A DNA stretch of 64,000 bases from Neobacillus cucumis (lineage in GTDB: Bacteria > Bacillota > Bacilli > Bacillales_B > DSM-18226). Each line of letters starts with the position of its first letter. Position 1 is the first letter of the stretch. A program made the position numbers and the translations under genes. Positions 1 through 8,652 of the stretch are shown here, piece after piece. Below the pieces are notes generated by a model that made no database searches, was not told the origin of the DNA, and was given only the letters and a program-made list of their open reading frames with translations. Where the stretch lies: the NCBI RefSeq assembly GCF_016107705.1, contig NZ_JAEHGC010000007.1:62001-126000 (forward strand), written 5' to 3'.

Positions 1-947
1 TCAGCGTGCCCAAGGCAGGCCGCAACAAAATTCTCTGCTTGAGGGAGATCTGGCTTATCTTCTCCAGGAATCCAAACAGCTTGACTATTAAACAACATTC
101 CATATTTGGCATAGTTCAAACGAAGAGGAAAAACTTCTAAGCCGCCTTTGTCACCTGATAGACTGATATTTTCAACGATATCCTCTTTAATATTATTCGA
201 CCATGATGTTTCAAAAAGCATTGAAGCTCCGTTTGCAAATTTGATATAGGCAGAAACATGATCATCGACATTGAAGGTTTGATGATCAAAAGAACCCCAC
301 TCGTTTACCTGTCCAGCGGTTTTACTTAAAGCATTATATGCAGTCCCAGAAACCTCAATCGGTTCTACATCCCCCATTAACCAAAGTGCTAAATCAAGGA
401 GATGACAGCCATAATCGATTAAGCTGCCGCCCCCTTGTAATTCTTTATTGGTAAAAACCCCCCAGCCCGGCACTTTACGGCGGCGTAATGCCTGAACACG
501 TACCACAAGAGGATTGCCAATTTCACCTGCTTCGATGATTTTTTTAGCGGCTTGAGCCTCTTTCATAAAACGGTAATGATAGGCGACAGTTAAAACCTTT
601 CCTGATTTTTTTGCGGCCGATTCCATTTTCTGGCATTCTGCAACAGTCAGCGCCATTGGTTTTTCACATAGAACGTGCTTTCCAGCCTCGAGAGCTGCGA
701 TAGCAATTTCTGCATGGAACTTATTTGGTGTACAAATTACAATAGCATCAACATCGTCAAACATTTCTTGATAGGATGGATACACTTTAAAACTATTAAA
801 TTGCGAAGAAATCTGCTCGGCACGTGCATGAACAACATCATAGACTCCCTCAATCGTTGTCGTTTCACTTAATTGTAGGAATGTAGGGATATGGCGGGTG
901 ACCGCAATACCACCGGTACCGATAATCCCAATTCGTAGTTTACTCAT
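1..947 (-). CDS. Gfo/Idh/MocA family oxidoreductase (3' end cut by window edge)
   Basis: NAD(P)-dependent sugar or polyol dehydrogenase, presumably cytosolic. About 315 residues are visible and the C-terminus runs off the window. The Rossmann glycine motif GIIGTGGIA lies near residues 8-16, the family EKP signature at 95-97, and a D-x3-H pair (DYGCH) that fits the usual catalytic region further on. The ATG follows an AGGTG Shine-Dalgarno sequence. It is the last visible gene of the LacI-controlled sugar operon and a paralogue of the gene just upstream. Together with ThuA this suggests oxidation of an imported sugar, as ThuB does in rhizobia. The exact substrate cannot be read from the sequence. 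Confidence 0.9.
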   Translation of the reverse strand, partial: MSKLRIGIIGTGGIAVTRHIPTFLQLSETTTIEGVYDVVHARAEQISSQFNSFKVYPSYQEMFDDVDAIVICTPNKFHAEIAIAALEAGKHVLCEKPMALTVAECQKMESAAKKSGKVLTVAYHYRFMKEAQAAKKIIEAGEIGNPLVVRVQALRRRKVPGWGVFTNKELQGGGSLIDYGCHLLDLALWLMGDVEPIEVSGTAYNALSKTAGQVNEWGSFDHQTFNVDDHVSAYIKFANGASMLFETSWSNNIKEDIVENISLSGDKGGLEVFPLRLNYAKYGMLFNSQAVWIPGEDKPDLPQAENFVAACLGHA

Positions 948-957
948 CTAAGACACC

Positions 958-2004
958 TCATTTAGTCACGGACTTTGTGCCAAGCTTCACAATTTGTTTC
1001 GTTTCATCGGATTCAAGAGCTGCTAAAATGACCTGTAAGGATTTCATTCCCTCCTCACCCGTGATCACCGGCTCTGTATCATTTACTATACTGTTAACAA
1101 AATTCTCGATTACGTGTGAGCTTTTTTGACCACCTTCTTCATTTGAATGAATTTTCCCCAGTTCATATTTAACGGTTTCCCCATTCTTAAACTGAACAAT
1201 CAACGAGAAATTAGGATCCTCCTCCAACCTAAGAATCGCATTTTCTCCATAGATAATGGTTGAATTATCTTCCTTCGACACATAGGACCAGCTTGCCGCG
1301 AGTGTACCGACGATTCCCGATTCTGTTTTCAAAATACAAACCGCATTATCGTCAACATCACTATTCGTTTTTGCACTGGTTTCGACAAATGAGGCGACCT
1401 CAACGATTTCCTCGCCAAGTAAATAGCGGATTAAATCCGTTTTATGGACACCGAGGTCACCCATCGCACCAATAAATGCCTGTTCTTTTTTGAAAAACCA
1501 GCTGCGTGCTCCATCTGCACTCCATTTTTCCGGACCTGGATGGCCGAATGCCGTTCTAAAGCTGTAGATTTTTCCAACTTCCCCGTTCTCTATTAGTTTT
1601 CTGGCCTTTACATGTGAAGGAACAAAACGTTGATTATGAGCAATCATTAGTTTTTTTCCGTTAGACTTTGCTGCTTCAATCATTGCTAACGCTTCTGTTT
1701 GTGAGGTAGCCATTGGCTTTTCACAAAGAACATGTTTGCCTGCATTTAATGCAGCGATGGAAATCGGAGCATGTAAGTAATTAGGGGTGCAAACAGATAC
1801 AGCATCAATCTCCGCTTCTAAAAGCAATTCCTCAAAATTACTAAAAGCCTTCGCCCCAAATTGGCCAGCTATTTCTTCTGCTCTTTCCTTGACAATATCA
1901 CACACTGCAACAATCTGAACCTTTGAATTGGCACCATATTCCGGTAAATGACGGTGCCTGGCAATACTTCCGCAACCAATAACGGCAATTCTTAATTTAC
2001 TCAT
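958..2004 (-). CDS. Gfo/Idh/MocA family oxidoreductase
   Basis: A complete 348-residue dehydrogenase of the glucose-fructose oxidoreductase / inositol dehydrogenase / MocA superfamily. It has an N-terminal Rossmann fold (AVIGCGSIA near residues 7-15), the EKP motif at 95-97, and a D-x3-H catalytic-type pair (DLGVH). An AGGAGG ribosome binding site precedes the ATG. It sits 19 bp after the ThuA gene and 10 bp before a second oxidoreductase of the same family. The pair probably acts in sequence, or on two forms of a sugar taken up by the adjacent ABC transporter. ThuB-like 3-keto-disaccharide formation is a reasonable guess by context only. Confidence 0.92.
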   Translation of the reverse strand: MSKLRIAVIGCGSIARHRHLPEYGANSKVQIVAVCDIVKERAEEIAGQFGAKAFSNFEELLLEAEIDAVSVCTPNYLHAPISIAALNAGKHVLCEKPMATSQTEALAMIEAAKSNGKKLMIAHNQRFVPSHVKARKLIENGEVGKIYSFRTAFGHPGPEKWSADGARSWFFKKEQAFIGAMGDLGVHKTDLIRYLLGEEIVEVASFVETSAKTNSDVDDNAVCILKTESGIVGTLAASWSYVSKEDNSTIIYGENAILRLEEDPNFSLIVQFKNGETVKYELGKIHSNEEGGQKSSHVIENFVNSIVNDTEPVITGEEGMKSLQVILAALESDETKQIVKLGTKSVTK

Positions 2005-2023
2005 TTGCTTTCCTCCTCTTTCG

Positions 2024-2746
2024 TTATTTTACTGAAATCGTTTCTAATGGCTTGGCATTCCCATAAACAGGTCGATTTCGTTTCACCGGGTCTGCCCATT
2101 TCACCGCATTGGTGATCACTTTTTGAATTTCAGGATGATGGTAGGTTGGATAGGTTTCATGACCAGGTCGAAAATAAAAAATCCTGCCGTTCCCACGATG
2201 ATAGGTACAGCCGCTGCGGAATACCTCCCCGCCTTCGAACCAGCTGACGAAAACTAATTGATCTGGCGCGGGGATATCAAAATGCTCCCCATACATTTCT
2301 TCTTTTTCAAGTTCGATTGTTTCCCCTAGACCATCTACGATGGGATGGCTCGGGTCGACGACCCAGATTCGTTCCTTATCATCCGCTTCCCGCCACTTTA
2401 AATCACAGGAGGTACCCATTAATTTTTTGAAAATCTTCGAGAAATGCCCGGAATGGAGGATAATTAAGCCCATTCCATCCAAAACCCGTTGATGCACCTT
2501 TTCAACAATTTCATCTGATACTTCATGATGGGCAAGATGCCCCCACCAAACAAGGACATCCGTGCTACCTAGAACCACATCCGTTAACCCATGTTCCGGC
2601 TCATCCAATGTTGCGGTTTTTACATTAAAACCAGTACCAGTTAAGAATCCGGCAATTGCCCCATGAATCCCTTGTGGATAAATTTCCTTCACAACCGAAT
2701 TTTTTTGCTCATGGCGATTTTCATTCCAAACTGTCACATTCACCAT
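2024..2746 (-). CDS. ThuA domain-containing protein (trehalose utilisation family)
   Basis: ThuA-like protein with a class I glutamine-amidotransferase-like fold, found in disaccharide catabolic operons. The [11 protein letters not shown] segment and the [11 protein letters not shown] segment are typical. The longest reading frame starts at 2755, but that ATG touches the AGGAG sequence. The ATG at 2746 lies nine bases after it and is the better start, giving about 240 residues. In Sinorhizobium meliloti, ThuA and the oxidoreductase ThuB convert trehalose and related disaccharides to 3-keto derivatives. The two oxidoreductase genes downstream fit that scheme, but the substrate here is unproven. 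Confidence 0.88.
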   Translation of the reverse strand: MVNVTVWNENRHEQKNSVVKEIYPQGIHGAIAGFLTGTGFNVKTATLDEPEHGLTDVVLGSTDVLVWWGHLAHHEVSDEIVEKVHQRVLDGMGLIILHSGHFSKIFKKLMGTSCDLKWREADDKERIWVVDPSHPIVDGLGETIELEKEEMYGEHFDIPAPDQLVFVSWFEGGEVFRSGCTYHRGNGRIFYFRPGHETYPTYHHPEIQKVITNAVKWADPVKRNRPVYGNAKPLETISVK

Positions 2747-2766
2747 TCTATTCATCTCCTAATCTA

Positions 2767-3594
2767 CTATTCTTTCACAGATCCACTCGTTAGCCCTGAA
2801 ACAATTCTCCTTTGGAAAACAAGGACCATGATGACGAGTGGAATGGTTACAATCACTGTTGCAGCGGCAATCTCACCCCATGGAATCGTAAACTGGCCTT
2901 GGAACATCGCAATTCCAATCGGCACAGTTTTATATTTTTCATCCGTATTGATGGTTAGCGCAAATAAAAACTCATTCCAGGCTGCGATAAAAACAAGGAT
3001 GGCGGTTGTAAAGATTCCTGGTACCGCGAGCGGCATGATCACTTTCCAAAAGGTTTGCATTAAGGAAGCACCGTCAATTTTAGCTGCCTCCTCCAGATCC
3101 AGCGGTATCTTTCTAAAAAAAGTCACCAGAATCCAAATGGAAAGTGGAAGTGTAAACGTCGTATACGGAATAATTAACCCTAAATAGGAGTTTGTAAGAC
3201 CAACGTTTTTTAAAAAAATATAGATTGGTGAAATGGTTGCAATTTGCGGAAACATGGATACGGACAAAACAATTCCAAGGATTACGGTTTTTCCTTTAAA
3301 CTGTAGCCTGGCAATCGCATAGGCGGCAAATGAAGCCACAATAATGGTATAAACGGTTGTAACGGTTGCAACAACGGTACTGTTCCATAAATAATGTAAA
3401 AATGGGTGCTTGGCAAAAACAGATATGTAATTCTCCAATGTCGGGTGTGTCGTGTATGGAGTAAATGCTTTGTCGCCAAATAACTCTGAAGGCGGTTTTA
3501 CGGAGCTGATCAGCATCCATAAAAACGGAAACATGACAACAAATACAAACCCAATTAGAAACACATAAAAGAATGGACTCGCTTTTTTCTCCAT
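2767..3594 (-). CDS. Carbohydrate ABC transporter permease, MalG type
   Basis: Inner-membrane permease of a CUT1-type sugar importer, 275 residues with six predicted membrane spans. The EAA loop that docks the ATPase is present (EEAAKIDGAS near residue 168). A GGGAGG ribosome binding site precedes the ATG. It follows the MalF-type gene in the operon and pairs with it. No ATPase gene lies in the visible operon, so a shared MsmX-like ATPase encoded elsewhere, as in other Bacillus sugar systems, is the likely energy source. Confidence 0.93.
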   Translation of the reverse strand: MEKKASPFFYVFLIGFVFVVMFPFLWMLISSVKPPSELFGDKAFTPYTTHPTLENYISVFAKHPFLHYLWNSTVVATVTTVYTIIVASFAAYAIARLQFKGKTVILGIVLSVSMFPQIATISPIYIFLKNVGLTNSYLGLIIPYTTFTLPLSIWILVTFFRKIPLDLEEAAKIDGASLMQTFWKVIMPLAVPGIFTTAILVFIAAWNEFLFALTINTDEKYKTVPIGIAMFQGQFTIPWGEIAAATVIVTIPLVIMVLVFQRRIVSGLTSGSVKE

Positions 3595-3638
3595 GTTAAA
3601 CTTCCTCCCTTAAATTTTGCTGTTCAAGTAAATCTCCC

Positions 3639-4979
3639 TTACCTGTCATTTAATAAATCCCTGCCTAAAAACTTGATATATATCATCGAAATAATTGCTA
3701 CGCAGATAAATACAATGACAGAGAGGGCTGAACCATGACCAAAATTCGTTTGAGAGAACATCACTTTATAAGCGAGAATCGAAATCGTTTCTGTAGAGTT
3801 AGCAGGCCCACCGCCGGTAAGAACATACACTAAGTCAAAAACACGGAAAGCATCGAGTGTTCTAAACAAAAGAGCAACAAGAATACTAGACTTTAAAAGC
3901 GGTAAGGTAATTTTGAAAAACTGCTTCCATCTTCCAGCCCCATCAATCGAAGCTGCTTCGTAGAGGGATGATGGAATCGTCTGCAAGCCAGCCAATAGCA
4001 GCAAGGCCATATAAGGAGTGGTCTTCCATACATCTGAAAAAATAACGGAAAACATCGCTCCTGAATCGGTTACAAGCAGCTTTTCCATTTTATCTACTAA
4101 CCCGAAGGTTTCAAAAAGTTTCGCAACGATACCATTCTGACCATCATATAAAAACTTCCACATGAGAGCAGATACGGCTGTAGGAATCGCCCATGGGATC
4201 AAAATACTAGCGCGAATGAGTCCTCTTCCAAAAAACGCTTTATTAATCAAAAGGGCAATGGCAAGTCCTAAGACTAATTCCACAAAAACAGAAATGACGG
4301 TAAAAGTAGTTGTATTTCCCATTGCCTTCCACATGCGTGGACTTGTTAGATCATCCTTATAATGTTTTAAGCCGATAAAATTCGGTTCAATGATTGCATC
4401 CCCATACCCTGAGGCTAAACCAAGGAGTTTTTTCTCTTGTGTGAAATTTACAGTTTTAGAGATTTTGAGTAACTCACTGCTGACGGATTTAGCTGTTTTA
4501 TTCAACTCTTCGGCCGTTTTCTGGTCAATCTCGGCTAAACTAAGCTCGCTAGGAACTTGTTCAAAATTCATGAGTTTATCATTTACAGTTTTATATTGCT
4601 TTTTGAGGTTTGAATCACTTTGGAGTTTTTGGTCTAGTTTTTGCAGGTTTTCTTTAATGGCTGTAAGTTTATCGGAAGCATTTCCTTTAATAATTTCAGT
4701 ATTAAGTGCCCCAATAAAAAATGGAAAGTTATTTAGGTATCGTTCAAGATCCACCTGATAACTTAAATGTACTTCTGATTTAGCAGGATTGTTTAATTTC
4801 AAATCAAACAAGCTGAAATAAAAGGATTGGATTACTGGCCAGATGGCGATTATAAAAATTAAAATCATAGCAGGTGCAACGAGATAATAGCCCGCTGTTT
4901 TTTCTGTAAACATGCCTTTACGTTTCTTTAGTGATGCAACTGATTTTATCGCTGGTTTATTTTGGGATTCAGGATTCAT
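3639..4979 (-). CDS. Carbohydrate ABC transporter permease, MalF type, with large extracellular insert
   Basis: A 446-residue permease, much longer than the usual 290-310 for Gram-positive CUT1 permeases. One membrane span near residues 30-58 is followed by about 140 hydrophilic residues rich in Lys, Leu and Asp/Glu, with coiled-coil character. Then comes the conserved FIGLKHY segment and the standard five-span core with its EAA loop (YEAASIDGAG). The insert sits where E. coli MalF carries its P2 domain, which contacts the binding protein, so a similar docking role is plausible but inferred. It lies between the binding-protein gene and the MalG partner. Confidence 0.92.
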   Translation of the reverse strand: MNPESQNKPAIKSVASLKKRKGMFTEKTAGYYLVAPAMILIFIIAIWPVIQSFYFSLFDLKLNNPAKSEVHLSYQVDLERYLNNFPFFIGALNTEIIKGNASDKLTAIKENLQKLDQKLQSDSNLKKQYKTVNDKLMNFEQVPSELSLAEIDQKTAEELNKTAKSVSSELLKISKTVNFTQEKKLLGLASGYGDAIIEPNFIGLKHYKDDLTSPRMWKAMGNTTTFTVISVFVELVLGLAIALLINKAFFGRGLIRASILIPWAIPTAVSALMWKFLYDGQNGIVAKLFETFGLVDKMEKLLVTDSGAMFSVIFSDVWKTTPYMALLLLAGLQTIPSSLYEAASIDGAGRWKQFFKITLPLLKSSILVALLFRTLDAFRVFDLVYVLTGGGPANSTETISILAYKVMFSQTNFGHGSALSVIVFICVAIISMIYIKFLGRDLLNDR

Positions 4980-5062
4980 TCTCAGGGATTATCCCTCCTT
5001 TGGCTTTTTGAGGAAAGGGATTAGCCTTCGCTTCTGAAGGCTAATCCTACTTCTAAAAAAAC

Positions 5063-6379
5063 TTATTGTCCCATCTTTTCCTTCATCTCTTTTTCCATAT
5101 TCTTCGCTGCTTGTTCGACCGTTTGCTCGCCGGCAATGGCTTTTGAAACATTGACTTGGATAATCTCAGAGATTTCAGGATAGTTTGGTGCAACCGGACG
5201 GGAAATCGCAGCACTTAAGCCATCAACAAACCCTTTATCTGCAAAAGTCGGGTTCGCTTTCAGAACTTCCGGATCTTGATAAAGCTTGGTGATTGTTGGG
5301 GCATGCCCTCCGTAAATTGCGTCAATCTTTTGTCCTTCTGCACCTGCCATAAACTTCAAGAATTCCCATGCTTCTTTCGGATGTTTGGAATACTTGTTAA
5401 TCCCAGCCATCCAGCCGCCTAATGCTGCTGCAGAGCCTTTATCACCTGCCGGAAGCGGCGCTACGCCAACTTTACCCGCAATTTTAGATTTTGTTTTATC
5501 GTTTGCACTGGCATATTCATATGGCCAGTTGCGTAAAAATACGGTTTGACCTTCGATAAAGGCTTGGTCAGACTCAATTTCAGTAAAAGTCGTTACGTTT
5601 CCAGGTACAGCATCTGATTTAGCAATCTCAACTAGTTTTTTTAAACCTTTAATGGCCTGAGGGCTATTTACGGCAACTTTACCGTCTTTATCAATGAAGG
5701 CACCGCCGTAAGCTCCAACAAATTCTACAGCATTACAAACAAGTCCCTCGTATTGCTTGGATTGAAAAACGTAACCAAATTTCGTGTTTCCTTGACCTTT
5801 TTTGGCCTTTGCTTGTTTCAATAAATCATCCCATGTTTTTGGGACTTCATTTGGTTTTACAAGATCTTTTCGATAGAATAATAGGCCAGCATCGACAAAT
5901 TTTGGCAATGCCCATTGCTTCCCATTAAACTGGGCAGCACCTAAAGCACCCTGATTGTATTCATTTAAATCAATTCCATCCTGCTGGATAAAGCGGTCGA
6001 GTGGAAGGACATATCCAGCCTGGGCGAATTCGGCAGGCCAAATAACGTCCATATCAATGACATCAATTTCAGAAGATTTTGCGTTAAAAGCCGTAATATA
6101 GGCATCATGTTGCTGACCGGTATCGGAAGGCATTTCCCGGAACTCTACATCAATATTAGGATGGGATGCTTCAAAGGCTTCCACCATTTTGGCTGTTCCC
6201 TGTGTAACATCCTTTCCACGAGCATAGATCAGTTTCACTTTTTGCTCTGAAGCCGGTTTATTTTTGTCATTAGCCGGCTTTTCTTTTGTGGTTGATGCGG
6301 AGTCTGAACTACAGGCAGCCAGTGCCAGTGATAATGTGGCAAATACAGCTAACAGTTTCGCTTTTTTCGACTTTTTCAT
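5063..6379 (-). CDS. Extracellular sugar-binding lipoprotein of ABC transporter
   Basis: A family 1 extracellular solute-binding protein of 438 residues. The signal peptide ends in a lipobox LAAC with the lipidated cysteine near residue 23. A Lys/Asn/Ser-rich linker follows, then a MalE-like fold (segments such as VIDMDVIWPAEFAQAG and GGWMAGINKYSKHPKEAWEF). It should capture the sugar outside the cell and deliver it to the MalF/MalG pair. The start has a GGGGG Shine-Dalgarno sequence, and a palindromic operator-like sequence lies just upstream, inside the end of the regulator gene. Confidence 0.95.
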   Translation of the reverse strand: MKKSKKAKLLAVFATLSLALAACSSDSASTTKEKPANDKNKPASEQKVKLIYARGKDVTQGTAKMVEAFEASHPNIDVEFREMPSDTGQQHDAYITAFNAKSSEIDVIDMDVIWPAEFAQAGYVLPLDRFIQQDGIDLNEYNQGALGAAQFNGKQWALPKFVDAGLLFYRKDLVKPNEVPKTWDDLLKQAKAKKGQGNTKFGYVFQSKQYEGLVCNAVEFVGAYGGAFIDKDGKVAVNSPQAIKGLKKLVEIAKSDAVPGNVTTFTEIESDQAFIEGQTVFLRNWPYEYASANDKTKSKIAGKVGVAPLPAGDKGSAAALGGWMAGINKYSKHPKEAWEFLKFMAGAEGQKIDAIYGGHAPTITKLYQDPEVLKANPTFADKGFVDGLSAAISRPVAPNYPEISEIIQVNVSKAIAGEQTVEQAAKNMEKEMKEKMGQ

Positions 6380-6389
6380 GTTTTTCCCC

Positions 6390-7403
6390 CTATTTTGAAA
6401 TCGATGTCAATTTTGACATGGTTGAATCTCTGATTACCAAATCAAAAGGTAATAGAATCTCTAGGTGGTTATCTTGATTTTTATGGGCAATGGCATCTAT
6501 CATCACATCCATTGCTGTTTTTCCCATCTCTTCAATGGGCTGTCGGATGGTTGTCAAAGCGGGTTCGACAACATTGGCAATGGGTTGATCATCAAAACCA
6601 ATTATTGCGATATCGTCCGGAACCTTTTTTCCAAGCGCCTTCGCTGCCATGATCATTCCCGCTGCTACTTGATCACTGCCAGTAAATACGGCTGTTGGCC
6701 TGTCCTTCATATTCATGATGGTTCTCAAGGTCCTTTTTCCATCCTCAATATCGTAAACATTGGAAAATACCCATTCTTGGTGGATCGGAAGACCATATTC
6801 CTCCAACGCTCTCCGATAACCCGCTTGGCGGTCCTTTCCAAGATTACTTTTATCACCGTTTGTACAAGCAATTCGTTCATGACCTTGCTCAATTAAATGC
6901 CGTGTCCCTATGTAACTTGCCTCTACTTGATCCATTCGGACTACCGGCACCTTTGTTTGTCTTTCATATTCATTACATAACACCATAGGACCAAGTTCTG
7001 CATATGGCTCAATTTTTTTCCATTCATTTTCGTACGAGGTTAAGATTAATCCATCCACCTGTTTTGTTCGTAATAACTCGAGAAAATCTAGTTCCTTCTG
7101 TTTGCTGTATCTCGTTTGGCAAATCAGTAACTGAAGATGATTCTGAGTTGCAACCATATCCATCGCTTCCAGCAGGTACGCAAAAAACGGGTTTGTCAGA
7201 ACTGGAACTAAAATGGCAATGGTATCTGTTTTTTGATTTCGCAGCCTCTGAGCAGTTGTGTTTGGGACATAATTTAATGCCTCCATTGCCTCACGAACCA
7301 ATCTCTTTTTATCCTCCGTTACATTTGGATGATTGTTGAGCACCCTTGAAACGGTCGCTCGTGAAAGCCCTGCTCTCTTTGCTACATCGGCAATTGTTGC
7401 CAA
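6390..7403 (-). CDS. LacI family transcriptional regulator
   Basis: A 337-residue repressor with the LacI/PurR-type helix-turn-helix at its N-terminus (TIADVAKRAGLSRATVSRVL) and a periplasmic-binding-like effector domain. The start codon is TTG behind a run of six Gs. It is the first gene of the sugar operon and is transcribed in the same direction. Two perfect TGAAATCGATTTCA palindromes lie upstream, and a third near-copy overlaps the gene's own last codons, so autoregulation plus control of the transport genes is likely. The effector is probably the sugar or a derivative. Confidence 0.94.
   Translation of the reverse strand: MATIADVAKRAGLSRATVSRVLNNHPNVTEDKKRLVREAMEALNYVPNTTAQRLRNQKTDTIAILVPVLTNPFFAYLLEAMDMVATQNHLQLLICQTRYSKQKELDFLELLRTKQVDGLILTSYENEWKKIEPYAELGPMVLCNEYERQTKVPVVRMDQVEASYIGTRHLIEQGHERIACTNGDKSNLGKDRQAGYRRALEEYGLPIHQEWVFSNVYDIEDGKRTLRTIMNMKDRPTAVFTGSDQVAAGMIMAAKALGKKVPDDIAIIGFDDQPIANVVEPALTTIRQPIEEMGKTAMDVMIDAIAHKNQDNHLEILLPFDLVIRDSTMSKLTSISK
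6396..6409. promoter_or_regulatory. LacI/cre-type operator inside the 3' end of lacI-like gene
   Basis: TGAAATCGATGTCA, one base off the perfect palindrome found twice upstream of the regulator. It encodes part of the last residues of the LacI-family protein (LTSISK) and lies 17-30 bases upstream of the binding-protein start. It could block a separate promoter or act as a roadblock for the transport genes. Confidence 0.6.
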
Positions 7404-7448
7404 ACAAATCCCCCCTTCTCCCCCCTTTATTCAAGTTGGTTTGAGCGT

Positions 7449-7462
7449 TGAAATCGATTTCA
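7449..7462. promoter_or_regulatory. LacI-type operator (also fits cre consensus)
   Basis: Perfect palindrome TGAAATCGATTTCA, 46 bases upstream of the regulator start. It matches both the general LacI-family operator pattern and the CcpA cre consensus WTGNAANCGNWWNCA, so either the local repressor or CcpA, or both, may bind. Confidence 0.75.
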
Positions 7463-7494
7463 ATCAATCGATACAACTCCACTTTAATCCATTT

Positions 7495-7508
7495 TGAAAT
7501 CGATTTCA
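7495..7508. promoter_or_regulatory. LacI-type operator (also fits cre consensus), second copy
   Basis: Second perfect TGAAATCGATTTCA palindrome, 46 bp centre to centre from the first. Paired sites upstream of the regulator point to autoregulation with cooperative binding. Confidence 0.75.
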
Positions 7509-7599
7509 ATATATTTTTCAGAAAAATTTATAAATTCATAATTATTTCGTAATACAAATTAATTCATTGATATCGGAAAATTACTTAGTGAAAAATTGA

Positions 7600-7651
7600 A
7601 CACAGTGCCTGGCACCAATGTGAATTTTTCACATGGTGCCAGGCACTGTGT
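7600..7651. repeat. Large inverted repeat (GTGCCTGGCACC-type), possible terminator
   Basis: An 18-bp perfect stem (7600-7617 with 7634-7651) of the form ACACAGTGCCTGGCACCA, extended by an inner ATGTGAA/TTCACAT stem with one bulged A. It lies right after the PHP gene stop on the minus strand and a short T-run follows, so it may terminate that operon. The core resembles two other GTGCCTG-containing sequences in the window, which suggests a dispersed repeat. Confidence 0.8.
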
Positions 7652-7653
7652 CA

Positions 7654-8652
7654 TCAGCCTAGTGGTTTCATTATTCTTTTCCCTTTTTCAAAAGTAGCTA
7701 TTTCTTTTATCCCTTTCTCCAAAAGTGTTTTTGTGTTCAAATCAATATAGGCACCGATATCATCTGGAAAATGCGAATCAGATGAGGTGGTAAAGCGAAC
7801 ACCTTTTTGAATTAATACATCTAAAAAGGTTCGACTAGGACACATTTCCTTAACAGGATAGCGATAATATAAACCGGCATTTATTTCTGTTGCTGTATCC
7901 GTTTCCACCAGAGCTTTGGCGATTTTTTCGTAATGACCCAATAGAAGGCTTTCCTCCGGACGATAATTGAACACCTTTAAGTTATCCAAATGAGCAACAA
8001 AGGAAAAAAGCTTACTGCGGATTGCCTTCTCTACTACATTGAAAAAATCCTCATAAAGGGCTTCCAAATGAAACTCAGAAAATCGCTGCTGCGTTTCTGG
8101 ATTGTCGAAGCCCCACCCATACAGATAATGAACGGAACCAATCACATAATCCCATTCGTTAGACCCAAGCAGTTCCTGCAGCCACTCCTCTCCCCCGGGA
8201 AAATAATCCGCTTCAATTCCTAAACGAAGAGTAATCCCTTCTGCTTCCCAGCGTTGTTTCGCATCCGCAATCGCCCGAACAAAATCCTCCATTGATTCTG
8301 TCATCACTTGGTCCAGCCATTTTCGCTGCATCTTTCCAAGGGCGGTTTCCCCTAAATCCAAATACTTTTCAAAATACGGCCTTGTTTCTTTAAAACGATA
8401 CAAGTGATCGACAATCCCTACTTCCCGCAATCCTTTTGTTTTCGCTTCTTTTAAATATAAATCAATCCAAGAGGAGTCATACGATCCCTTTTGGACACGC
8501 TCAGTTAAACGCGCCATACTTTGATGCAGCCACTCAATTGTGTGAACCTTCCCATCAATGGGGGAGAAATGATTCATGGCCCTATTTGTCCTGTCAAGCC
8601 AGCGAAATGAATAAGGCCCCTCTTCTAAATGCAAATGATAATCAACCTTCAT
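7654..8652 (-). CDS. PHP-domain hydrolase, histidinol-phosphatase-like
   Basis: Metal-dependent phosphoesterase of the PHP family, about 332 residues. The N-terminal HLH metal motif (DYHLHLEEG) is followed by further metal-ligand type segments such as GIVDHLYRF, GIEADYF, VIGSVHYLYGW, FVAHLDNLK and SDSHFPDD, as in HisJ-type enzymes. A longer frame starts with GTG at 8664, but the ATG at 8652 has the AAGGTGGGG Shine-Dalgarno sequence and overlaps the DeoR gene end by a few bases. It is the last gene of the second ABC operon. With the alkaline-phosphatase-like enzyme it may dephosphorylate the imported compound. Histidine synthesis is unlikely because no his genes are near. Confidence 0.85.
   Translation of the reverse strand: MKVDYHLHLEEGPYSFRWLDRTNRAMNHFSPIDGKVHTIEWLHQSMARLTERVQKGSYDSSWIDLYLKEAKTKGLREVGIVDHLYRFKETRPYFEKYLDLGETALGKMQRKWLDQVMTESMEDFVRAIADAKQRWEAEGITLRLGIEADYFPGGEEWLQELLGSNEWDYVIGSVHYLYGWGFDNPETQQRFSEFHLEALYEDFFNVVEKAIRSKLFSFVAHLDNLKVFNYRPEESLLLGHYEKIAKALVETDTATEINAGLYYRYPVKEMCPSRTFLDVLIQKGVRFTTSSDSHFPDDIGAYIDLNTKTLLEKGIKEIATFEKGKRIMKPLG

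Noticed and set aside
7600..7651. CRISPR-like or attachment-site interpretation of the large inverted repeat
   Set aside because: Only one copy of the stem is present locally, with no spacers, integrase or cas gene nearby.
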